Part shown: piece by piece, positions 1-6,228 of the stretch
Layout: each line of letters opens with the position of its first letter
How positions within the stretch are numbered: the first letter of the stretch is position 1
NCBI GenBank assembly: GCA_900757485.1
Contig: CAAEOA010000064.1
Span: forward strand, 1 to 22,945
Source: Oscillospiraceae bacterium
GTDB taxonomy: Bacteria; Bacillota; Clostridia; Oscillospirales; Ruminococcaceae
Direction: 5' to 3'
DNA length: 22,945 bases
The notes under the pieces: generated by a model
Seen by the model: the letters and a program-made list of their open reading frames with translations, nothing else
Told to the model about the DNA's origin: nothing
The model's database searches: none
Program-made: the position numbers and the translations under genes

Positions 1-11
1 AAATAAATGTA

Positions 12-40
12 TTGATATTTTGAAAAATATCTGTTATAAT
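12..40 (+). promoter_or_regulatory. Sigma-A type promoter, TTGATA-17-TATAAT
   Basis: The -35 box TTGATA (12-17) and a perfect -10 box TATAAT (35-40) are separated by exactly 17 bases, which is the optimal spacing for the housekeeping sigma factor. Transcription would begin near 46-48 and run toward the operon that starts at 350. It could instead drive only a short RNA ending at the T-tracts near 160. Confidence 0.6.
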
Positions 41-92
41 TACCAATAGCAGAACACTTAATCAAAAAATATTGCGCCTAAAAGTTAATATT

Positions 93-160
93 ATCCGCTT
101 TTTGAGCCAAAAAAGAACAGATTGATTTTTGGCGGATATAAATTCGTTTTTTGCTTTTTT
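93..160 (+). terminator. Possible attenuator or terminator hairpin in the operon leader
   Basis: ATCCG (93-97) pairs with CGGAT (133-137), and CCAAAAA (107-113) pairs with TTTTTGG (126-132), giving a two-part stem with a 9-base bulge. Two T-runs follow at 143-160. The arrangement lies about 50 bases after the predicted start site of the promoter at 12-40, so it could stop a short transcript or work as an attenuator. The stem is AT-rich and the bulge weakens it, so this is tentative. Confidence 0.35.
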
Positions 161-349
161 ACCCTGTTAAAAAATCATTTTTGTTCAATCATGTCCTTAA
201 ATATGAATAGATTGTTCCATCCATTGCCGCCTTTTTGCAATACCGTTATCAAACGAATCATATTATAAACGTAGATTTGAAATCTTTCAGGCATCAAACA
301 TATTGTGAGTAAAAACAGCAACACGAGGTTTAGAAAGGAATGAATCAAT

Positions 350-1651
350 ATGCCAGCGCAGGTAAAACCAAAAGTTACTTCCCTCCTATCCATTCAAGAA
401 ATCACCAAAGGGGATGAAATGCCGATCGGAGCATGGGTTGCTCCGCCTCCCGCAGATGTAGATGGCATAGGCAATCCCAACTTTATTACAGATAAGTATT
501 ACCAACTGGCCAAAGAGGCTGGCATCAACATATTATACGGTCTCTATGAAAATCTCGAAAGACGACCGGAAGATGCTCTTGCTGCCATGAACTGTGCACT
601 TCGGAGTCAATTACGCTATCTTGCCTTTTCCTCTGGCATTCCGCTCAAAAAAAGCATAAAGGAAATGCAGACGGAATTAACTAGCTTTTGCACAGATCAT
701 CCCGCTTATCTCGGCGTATTGGCATATGACGAACCTGCAGAGGCAGAGTTCGATCAGCTGGAAAAACTGGCTTCCTATTATCAAGCCGTGTTGCCCGACA
801 AACTTTTTTACGCCAATCTGCTTCCGTATTGTGCAAAAGTGACACAAATAAAAAAGCACAAACAAGATGAAAGCGGGCGCCCCACTACCACTCAAGAATA
901 CAAGAAATATCTGGAAACTTTCATTCAAAAGTTGAACCCTGTTGTTGTTTCTTTCGATAATTATCCGTGCGAGGGGCCCTTTCCAGAAATGGCGGATCAC
1001 TATTTTCTGAATCTCTCCATGGTTTCTGCGGCAGCGCGCAAATATAACAAACCCGCCTGGTGCTTTATCCAAACATGCTCGTGGAACAATAATGTCAGGG
1101 TTCCCTCTGATGTGGAAATACTGTGGCAGGTCAACACGGCTTTGGCTTATGGCATGAAAGGCATTCAATATTTTACGTTTTGGCAGCCATTGGTTGATGG
1201 AGTCTGGCGTGGAGGAATGATTGCTCCAGACGGCGAAAAATATCCCCAATATTATTATGTACAGAATGCCAACCGTCAGATTCAGCTTTGTCAGCATTTG
1301 CTGATGAACAGCCATTTTGTCGGTCTTATGGTGCACGGTACCTCCCCCGCGCCCATTCCCAATCAGGATTTGCTCTCCTCTTTCGGACCGCTTATAAAGA
1401 TTTCCGGTAATATTCCCTCTCTGGCAGGTTGTTTTAAATTGCAAGACAAGCTGGGTTTATATGTGGTCAACAACAGTTTGACACAAAAAGGCGAAATGAT
1501 ATTGCAGTTTTGTACACCGGTCAAGGGAGAAATTTATCAGCTTACCGGGGTTCGCTCTTTTATGGGAGAGCATCTCACCATTGCCCTGGAGCCCGGTGCG
1601 GCTGCGTATATAAAAATAGATAGTGGGTTGTTAACATGCATCAAACATTAA
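350..1651 (+). CDS. TIM-barrel glycoside-hydrolase-like protein (putative clan GH-A fold)
   Basis: A 433-residue protein without signal peptide, so probably cytoplasmic. Its first two thirds look like an alpha/beta barrel. Residues 26-36 (IGAWVAPPPAD) would be the first strand. YDEP with Glu128 lies where retaining clan-A enzymes carry the acid/base of a loosely similar NEP motif. SFDNYP (201-206), the tryptophan-rich WCFIQTC (237-243) and IQYFTFW (272-278) resemble later barrel strands. The last ~100 residues look like a small beta-sandwich. It resembles proteins loosely annotated as beta-galactosidase-like hydrolases, but I cannot assign a GH family, and the second catalytic acid is not obvious. 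AGAAAGGA precedes the chosen ATG. The next gene starts 16 bases before this one ends, indicating translational coupling in a three-gene operon. The substrate is unknown. Confidence 0.6.
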   Translation: MPAQVKPKVTSLLSIQEITKGDEMPIGAWVAPPPADVDGIGNPNFITDKYYQLAKEAGINILYGLYENLERRPEDALAAMNCALRSQLRYLAFSSGIPLKKSIKEMQTELTSFCTDHPAYLGVLAYDEPAEAEFDQLEKLASYYQAVLPDKLFYANLLPYCAKVTQIKKHKQDESGRPTTTQEYKKYLETFIQKLNPVVVSFDNYPCEGPFPEMADHYFLNLSMVSAAARKYNKPAWCFIQTCSWNNNVRVPSDVEILWQVNTALAYGMKGIQYFTFWQPLVDGVWRGGMIAPDGEKYPQYYYVQNANRQIQLCQHLLMNSHFVGLMVHGTSPAPIPNQDLLSSFGPLIKISGNIPSLAGCFKLQDKLGLYVVNNSLTQKGEMILQFCTPVKGEIYQLTGVRSFMGEHLTIALEPGAAAYIKIDSGLLTCIKH

Positions 1652-3498
1652 TTTTTGCAGAACAGGAACTGAACCGTTACATAACTGTTATAACCGGAAG
1701 CTCAGAGCATGGCATCAAGCTCTGTCAGTCCCAGCCGGAAGATTCGCCATATACCGATCATTATGCCATTCAGGTAGAAGGTGGGAAAGGGGTAATTTCC
1801 GGCTGCAATCCGAGAAGCGTTTTAATTGGTGTCTATCGCTTTTTGTTTTTGATCGGTTGCCGTTTTATTGCCCCGGGGCAGGACGGAGAAACCCTGCCTG
1901 TCAAAAAACTCAGTGATTGCCATGCACGGGAAGAAAAAACCGTCCCGACCCGGCATCGCGGCATTTGTATAGAGGGCGCCGTTTCCCGTGAAAATGTGCT
2001 CGACATGATCGATTGGCTGCCAAAGGTCGGATTCAATTCGTATTTCATTCAATTCCGGGAAGGTCATACCTTCTACGAAAGATGGTATACCCATCAAGGA
2101 AACACTCTACTCCAGCCGCTTCCCTATACGGTAGAGGAAAGCAGACAATTTGTAAAGGAAGCAGAAGCAGAAATTGAAAAAAGAGATCTCATTTATCATA
2201 AGGTCGGACATGGGTGGACTTGCGAGAGCATCGGATATCCCTCTACCGGATGGCATAAAGTAGAGAATCCGGATGTTCCGGCGAATCTCCGCTGCTACTT
2301 AGCGGAACTAAACGGTCAGCGTTCCTTTTTTGAGGGAATCCCATTAAACACCCACCTCTGTTATTCCAATCCGGAGGTACGACAGCGTATGACAGAGGAG
2401 GTTGTCCGTTATGCAAAAGAAAACCCCAATGTATCAGCGCTCCATGTTTGGCTGGCCGATAATTATAATAACATTTGCGAATGCGAGGCATGTCAAAAGC
2501 ATACGCAAACAGACTGGTATATTATGCTGCTGAATGAGATAGACGCCGCGCTTACAGAGCTTGGTTTGCAAACCAAACTGGTATTTCTGATCTACTTTGA
2601 GCTGCTCTGGCCTCCCAAGACGGTAACGCTGAAAAACCCCGGTCGTTTTCTTATGATGTTTGCTCCGATCACCCGCACCTACACCCGTCCTTTATGCACG
2701 GCCGATGAAACCGCTTGCCGAAAAAATCCACCGCCGCTGCCGACTTATCGCCTTAATCAAATGGTCTTTCCATCGGATACCAAAGAGAACCTCGCGTTTC
2801 TGTATCACTGGCAAAAAGAGTTCTCCGGTGACAGTTTTGACTTCGATTATCATTTAATGTGGGATATAGACAAGGAATTTGGCGGACTCAAACTGGCTAA
2901 AGTTTTATATCAAGACTGTATCCGATTAAAGGATATAGGACTCAACGGTTTAATAAGTTGTCAGCAAAACAGGGCTTCATTCCCATCCGGGCTATGTCAA
3001 TATGTCATGGGAAGAACACTGTTTGATCCGTCCTGCGATTTTTCCGACCTGGTTGAAGAATATGCTCAGGCAGCATACGGCGAGAATTCCAGGCTGGCGT
3101 TACGATATCTGGAACTTCTCTCAAACGGTTTTTCTCACGCATATATGAGAGGAGAAGAGGAAGGAAAAACGAATGCGGATTATGTCGTGCTCTTTGCACA
3201 GGCAAGCCGGCATTTGTCGGAAATCGCCCAGGAAATTACAGAGGCCGCGGATAAATACCAGACCCGGGGCTGGCGTGTCTTGGCAGAAAGTCTCCCTATT
3301 TATCAACATTTGGCATCTGCTTTAAAAAGGAAAGTGGAAGGAGCCTCGGCAGATGAAATGCGGCAGGCTGCAGAGCGTTTGAGAGCACTGGTTTCCGCGG
3401 CTGAAGGCTCGATTCAAAAGGATTTGGATGCCATGTATTTTAATTTACTTATCGGTGGTTTTTTGGAACAGACAGAAGAAAAAATATATCAAAATTGA
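1636..3498 (+). CDS. DUF4838 family protein with alpha-glucuronidase-like N-terminal domain
   Basis: A 620-residue protein without signal peptide. Residues ~5-90 match the N-terminal domain shared by GH67 alpha-glucuronidases and GH20-type enzymes: AEQELNRYITVITG, an IQVEGG strand, then ISGCNPRSVLIGVYRFLFLIG and a C-R-F-I-A-P-G turn. The central region has the DUF4838 signature: YSNPEVRQRMTEEVVRYAKE followed by ALHVWLADN and the paired-cysteine stretch CECEACQK. The C-terminal ~150 residues are predicted helical. Proteins of this family occur in polysaccharide loci and are presumed glycosidases; biochemical function is mostly unproven. The gene overlaps its upstream neighbour by 16 bases and has only a weak ribosome binding site (GTGGG), which fits coupled translation. 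A 27-base gap separates it from the isomerase gene. Confidence 0.8.
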   Translation: MHQTLIFAEQELNRYITVITGSSEHGIKLCQSQPEDSPYTDHYAIQVEGGKGVISGCNPRSVLIGVYRFLFLIGCRFIAPGQDGETLPVKKLSDCHAREEKTVPTRHRGICIEGAVSRENVLDMIDWLPKVGFNSYFIQFREGHTFYERWYTHQGNTLLQPLPYTVEESRQFVKEAEAEIEKRDLIYHKVGHGWTCESIGYPSTGWHKVENPDVPANLRCYLAELNGQRSFFEGIPLNTHLCYSNPEVRQRMTEEVVRYAKENPNVSALHVWLADNYNNICECEACQKHTQTDWYIMLLNEIDAALTELGLQTKLVFLIYFELLWPPKTVTLKNPGRFLMMFAPITRTYTRPLCTADETACRKNPPPLPTYRLNQMVFPSDTKENLAFLYHWQKEFSGDSFDFDYHLMWDIDKEFGGLKLAKVLYQDCIRLKDIGLNGLISCQQNRASFPSGLCQYVMGRTLFDPSCDFSDLVEEYAQAAYGENSRLALRYLELLSNGFSHAYMRGEEEGKTNADYVVLFAQASRHLSEIAQEITEAADKYQTRGWRVLAESLPIYQHLASALKRKVEGASADEMRQAAERLRALVSAAEGSIQKDLDAMYFNLLIGGFLEQTEEKIYQN

Positions 3499-3525
3499 AA
3501 TTTTCGGGAAGGAAAGAAAACTAGA

Positions 3526-4098
3526 ATGAAAACAGTGAAAGAAAAATACCTCGTGGTCGGAGCGGACTTTGCCGGTTACCCGCTAAAAGAAGTGGTGGTA
3601 GCCCATCTGAAGAAAAAGGGATGGAAAATTACAGACCTCGGGGTGACAGACCCGAACAATGAAGACACCGAGAACATGTTTCACCGAGTGGGGCTCCGAG
3701 TGGGAAGCAAAATTTCCGAAGGTGAATTTGAGCGAGCCCTGCTTTTCTGCGGGACCGGTATGGGAATTCATATTGCGGCAAGCAAATGCCCCCACGTCCA
3801 TGCAGGAGTGGTCGAAAGCGTTCCAGCGGCTCTGCGTGCAATTACCGGGAACGGCGTAAATGTCCTGGCCATGGGTGCGTTTTATGTCGCGCCCCAGATG
3901 GGCTGCGACATTGCAGACGTCTACCTGAACGCAGAGCTCGGAAGCGGATATGAATGGTGGAATAATTTTTATGAGTTCCACAAGCTTGCAATTGATGAAT
4001 TGGAAGCCTTTGATTACGAAACCTATAAGAAAAACGGTTTCCGAATGAAACATCTAGGGAACTTTCCGCTATCCCTGGAGACAAAACCGGAGGAGTAG
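3526..4098 (+). CDS. RpiB/LacA/LacB family sugar-phosphate isomerase
   Basis: A 190-residue cytoplasmic isomerase for aldose/ketose phosphates such as ribose-5-P, allose-6-P or galactose-6-P. The Rossmann-like start VGADFAGYPLK (11-21) corresponds to the usual SDHAGxxLK, with Asp14 kept but the following His replaced by Phe. FCGTGMGIHIAASK (74-87) contains the family's catalytic cysteine, Cys75. NGVNVLAMGAFYVAPQ (109-124) matches the conserved segment toward the C-terminus. The protein is about 40 residues longer than typical RpiB (~150); the extra tail (~145-190) is aromatic-rich and includes YEWWNNFYEFHKLAIDELE. The ribosome binding site GGGAAGGAAAG precedes the ATG. As the last gene of the operon it would isomerise a sugar phosphate released by the two upstream proteins. 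Substrate cannot be decided from sequence. Confidence 0.85.
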   Translation: MKTVKEKYLVVGADFAGYPLKEVVVAHLKKKGWKITDLGVTDPNNEDTENMFHRVGLRVGSKISEGEFERALLFCGTGMGIHIAASKCPHVHAGVVESVPAALRAITGNGVNVLAMGAFYVAPQMGCDIADVYLNAELGSGYEWWNNFYEFHKLAIDELEAFDYETYKKNGFRMKHLGNFPLSLETKPEE

Positions 4099-4155
4099 TC
4101 CATCGCCGACTTTGAACTGAAAAAGGGAAAATAAGCAGGTCTGGTTCAGGCAATT

Positions 4156-4175
4156 CGGCTTGGGTATGCCGTTTT
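4156..4175 (+). terminator. Weak terminator-like hairpin after the isomerase gene
   Basis: CGGC (4156-4159) pairs with GCCG (4168-4171) around an 8-base loop and is followed by TTTT. The stem is only four pairs, so it would be a weak terminator at best. It is the only candidate seen between the end of the plus operon and the opposed remnant that ends at 4183. Confidence 0.2.
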
Positions 4176-4182
4176 AGAACGC

Positions 4183-4574
4183 CTACATATTTATTTTACT
4201 TTTTAACATTTGTATATGTTCCCGTGGCATGTCCAATTCCGGCTCAATATCAAAGCCCTCCCGGACATACAAATCCACTACACTTTCCCATGTTTTTATG
4301 ATGTTGCGAATATCTCCGGTTTTTTCAAACATCAATGCTTTTGAATACAGGCATGAGCAATATACCGAATCTACTGAATATGCATGGTCAAAATATTCAA
4401 GTGCTTCATTGTATTTTTGCAAACTGACACAAATATCTCCGGAAATTGTCAATTGTCTTGCATTATCGGTTGCAAATTTTTCTGCGCTTTTAATATATAC
4501 TGTCCATTTTCAGCTGCATGTATGGTATACGGGTTATCCTTATCCTTTCGTCTTTTCGGATGATTGCCATCCAT
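4183..4574 (-). pseudogene. Chimeric broken gene: sigma-factor 5' end joined out of frame to a TPR-protein 3' end
   Basis: Translation from the ATG at 4574, which has an excellent GGAGG site 7 bases upstream, gives a start of MDGNHPKRRKDKDNPYTI. I recognise this as the N-terminus of a small sigma-70-like factor family common on Clostridia mobile elements (usual start MDANHPKRRKDK). That frame stops after 41 codons at 4449. A second frame, open from roughly 4520 down to the TAG at 4183, encodes a TPR-like tail: AEKFATDNARQLTISGD, then NEALEYFDHAYSVDS and CSCLYSKALMFEKTGD, a helix-turn-helix repeat pattern. It has no start codon with a ribosome binding site of its own. The join is therefore a recombination scar with a frameshift near the A-run around 4510, and no full-length product of either parent can be made. 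Confidence 0.6.
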
Positions 4575-4585
4575 AACTTTTTCCT

Positions 4586-4622
4586 CCAATCAATCGTCTT
4601 TTGTTTCAAAACGATTGATTGG
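4586..4622 (-). promoter_or_regulatory. Inverted repeat overlapping the ribosome binding site of the sigma relic (copy A)
   Basis: CCAATCAATCGT (4586-4597) and ACGATTGATTGG (4611-4622) form a perfect 12-bp inverted repeat. Read on the minus strand, the 3' arm runs directly into GGAGG and the ATG at 4574. It could be an operator or an RNA hairpin that controls translation. The same element is kept at 20095-20132. Confidence 0.55.
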
Positions 4623-4672
4623 GACAAATCTCGGCATTTAAAAGTTATTTTAAATTTAGGGTATAACAATAC

Positions 4673-4724
4673 AAAGCAGGCATTCAGCTGGAGAAAACTC
4701 TCTAACTGAATGCCTGCTTTTCGT
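4673..4724 (+). terminator. 15-bp perfect hairpin inside repeat copy A
   Basis: AAAGCAGGCATTCAG (4673-4687) pairs perfectly with CTGAATGCCTGCTTT (4706-4720); the 18-base loop contains a small GAG-AAAA-CTC hairpin. On the plus strand the stem ends in CTTTTC, and on the minus strand in CTTTG, so the plus strand is the better terminator direction. Copy B keeps the structure with one compensatory base pair, G-C here and A-T there. Confidence 0.6.
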
Positions 4725-4791
4725 ACTGTAACGATAGTATGTAAAACAGCTTTTTATCTTTACCTACGTGAAAAGTTTATCGGGAATTTTA

Positions 4792-4886
4792 TTAATACAG
4801 CACAAAATCGCATCCAGTAATGATACTGTAATGATTAGGCTTTTTACTGTTAAAAATCCAACTGTCCCCATTCGCTGTCACATCCT
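4792..4886 (-). pseudogene. Short coding-like remnant in repeat copy A
   Basis: The minus strand reads DVTANGDSWIFNSKKP and continues to TGCDFVLY before TAA at 4792-4794. The same peptide with several replacements occurs in copy B (20307-20398). Upstream of 4886 the frame has a stop, and similarity to copy B is lost. I do not recognise the parent protein. Differences between copies are mostly at replacement positions, so the peptide may no longer be under selection or may never have been translated. Confidence 0.25.
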
Positions 4887-5041
4887 ATTCATATATTTTT
4901 TATTTTGCGATACTTATGCTTTTATCATTTTTCAGCGATTCAGCATAAACGCTCAAAGCTGTAACGCTATTTCTTTTTCGGTTACTGCACGGTCATTTAT
5001 TGCATCTACTTTTATCACATGGAGATATTATCTTTCTCAAT

Positions 5042-5746
5042 TTAAAATAAGTCATTTGATACGTCTATGTTTATATCAATGCAGCACCCATTACTAACCC
5101 GCCCTATATTTTCACTTCCGCCGGGACCATATGATTGATACCATTGATAGTTTCCATCTTTATCATAAACTGTGAACTCACTTGTAGCGTTAGGATTATA
5201 CTTGTATTTATGGTACAAAATGGCTGCCGGGTTATTTCCCAGTTCATCTTCATGACTAAAAAATGTTGTTAATTGCTGTGCCCGTACCGTCGCTATCTCA
5301 TGAGCTTTGGGTGCAGTAGATAAGGCAATGCATCCCAGCTTTGTCCGTTCGGCATTGATCAGTTCCAGCACGCGGTTGGCAATCCACTCGCTGTCTGCCG
5401 TCGCTATCTTGCTGCTTGTCGGACTACTCGAAACGGATGCTTGGCTAGACACATTGGCTTTGCTGCCGGCTCTTGAAACCGTATCGGATCTACTGCTAAT
5501 TGAACTGGATTCTGTTTTTGCAACAGCCTTGGATGTTACATCCTTTTCTGTTATGGCTGATGAAACCGGAATCTCACTGCTTGTCTGCTCAGATATTTCA
5601 GTTTACTCTGACGAAGCAACCAGTTTGAGGTTATCTGACTGGTTGCTTGGAGTTTCACTGTTGGTTGGTGCTATCCTATTTCCGCAGCTTGCCAATGTCA
5701 AGAATATGGCTATGACTGCGATGCCGATATTTAAGTTTTTCATCAT
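5042..5746 (-). pseudogene. CAP (SCP/PR-1) domain lipoprotein gene, nonsense-mutated and 3'-truncated
   Basis: Reading from the ATG pair at 5741-5746, with AGGAG upstream, gives a lipoprotein signal: MMKNLNIGIAVIAIFLTLAS followed by Cys21 in an L-A-S-C lipobox. A TAA (5603-5605) interrupts codon 48. The same frame then continues through a Ser/Thr-rich linker into a CAP-domain start: WIANRVLELINAERTKLG, then AQQLTTFFSHEDELG and GGSENIGRVSNGCCID. The domain breaks off after about 100 residues and the frame ends at 5042, so the second half of the fold, including the usual H-x-x-N-M region, is missing. Secreted CAP proteins of Clostridia are normally intact lipoproteins or spore/cell-surface proteins. 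The premature stop and lost 3' end together mark this as decayed. Downstream readthrough or a restart at the GTG near 5452 would give only an unsecreted fragment. Confidence 0.75.
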
Positions 5747-6182
5747 ATTTCTCAGCTCTCCTATTCATCTTTAAGTACATATTTTTCGGAAGATCACATT
5801 GTGCTTGAAATGTTGAATATGGAAATGTCACACTTGCCTACAAATAGGTATGAGCCCCAACCGCTATTGCAATTGAGGCACATATACGTATTTGGCTCCC
5901 CCTGTTGGGCTCGAACCAACGACCCTGCGGTTAACAGCCGCAGGGTCTGGGTAATAGCATGATAGGCGGTGGGAAAATATTTGTTTTATTGCGGTGATAT
6001 TATTCCTACATAGCCTTATGATTCTATCCATATCTTATCGAATTTTACAAGTACAGTCTTCCTTTCAGGGAAGAAAAATATTCCAACGCCAATTATGGGT
6101 CTCATCATCATTTATATACAGAATATTTTACTGCTATAATAGTATTTTTCCACATCAAAAAGAGAAGGCATCTTTCAAAACC
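5747..6182. other. Intergenic region containing only a tRNA fragment
   Basis: Apart from the tRNA-Asn 3' fragment at 5893-5942 I see no gene. Frames on the plus strand near 5994-6254 lack ribosome binding sites and recognisable content. The sequence is AT-rich except for the tRNA-derived stretch. Confidence 0.6.
5893..5942 (-). pseudogene. 3' fragment of tRNA-Asn(GUU), likely attachment-site scar
   Basis: The minus strand reads exactly as tRNA positions 27-76. There is an anticodon stem TGCGG/CCGCA with loop CTGTTAA (anticodon GTT), variable region GGGTC, and a T arm GTTGG-TTCGAGC-CCAAC. These are followed by acceptor strand AGGGGGA, discriminator G73 (correct for Asn) and an encoded CCA. 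The 5' half (acceptor TCCCCCT and D arm) is absent; the bases upstream show no tRNA pairing with it. By chance or selection, the five bases before the anticodon stem (GACCC) extend it into a 10-bp hairpin with GGGTC. tRNA anticodon-to-3'-end segments are the classic duplicated cores left by integrases, so this is read as an att scar, not a functional tRNA. Confidence 0.8.
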
Positions 6183-6216
6183 AACACGACCGCGAGATTA
6201 CTCTCACGATCGTGTT
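6183..6216 (-). terminator. Strong hairpin ending the minus-strand operon
   Basis: AACACGACCGCGAGA (6183-6197) and TCTCACGATCGTGTT (6202-6216) form a 15-bp stem with a four-base loop; two of the pairs are G-U wobbles when read on the minus strand. It lies 12 bases beyond the stop codon at 6229. The T-run after it on the minus strand is short (GGTTTTG), but the stem is strong enough for a terminator or a 3'-end stabiliser. Confidence 0.75.
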
Positions 6217-6228
6217 TGACGTTTACAA

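Larger units (their letters stand above)
1..349 (+). promoter_or_regulatory. AT-rich leader region of the plus-strand sugar operon
   Basis: No convincing gene is present; a 72-codon frame on the opposite strand has no ribosome binding site or recognisable content. The region holds a near-consensus promoter (12-40) and a hairpin followed by T-tracts (93-160). A sequence AGAAAGGA lies 10-15 bases ahead of the ATG at 350 and serves as ribosome binding site for the first gene. If the promoter at 12-40 drives the operon, the untranslated leader is about 300 bases long, which leaves room for attenuation or other leader control. No known riboswitch was recognised. Confidence 0.5.
4495..4886. repeat. 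Direct repeat copy A (~390 bp), partner of 20002-20398
   Basis: Side-by-side reading shows the same order of elements in both copies with scattered substitutions. The order is the sigma-factor start (4500-4574), an inverted repeat over its ribosome binding site (4586-4622), a divergent AT stretch, a strong hairpin (4673-4720), and a ~165-base conserved tail ending at CACATCCT (4886). Homology stops on the left near 4495 and on the right at 4886. Both copies have the same orientation. I estimate roughly 80% identity by eye outside the divergent AT stretch. The copy is flanked by pseudogenes on both sides. Confidence 0.8.

Noticed and set aside
235..269. Second promoter close to the first gene (TTGCAA and TATTATAAA)
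   Set aside because: The spacing is 20 bases, too long for a good sigma-A promoter.
677..1444. A 255-codon open frame on the minus strand inside the first hydrolase gene
   Set aside because: It is antisense to a well-supported gene, has no ribosome binding site, and its translation shows no domain pattern.
4886..5041. A coding-like minus-strand stretch reading KVDAINDRAVTEKEIALQL
   Set aside because: It is only about 20 codons before a stop, with no start and no recognised family; it may be another relic but cannot be supported.
4768..5097. A 109-codon plus-strand frame right of repeat copy A
   Set aside because: Its first part lies within the repeat but does not persist in copy B; the composition is AT-driven and there is no ribosome binding site.
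5307..5774. A 155-codon plus-strand frame across the CAP gene
   Set aside because: It is opposite a lipobox and CAP domain readable on the minus strand; the Ser/Thr-rich linker codons generate a long antisense frame by composition.
5893..5947. Functional tRNA gene
   Set aside because: Only positions 27-76 are present; no D arm or 5' acceptor strand (TCCCCCT) is found upstream.
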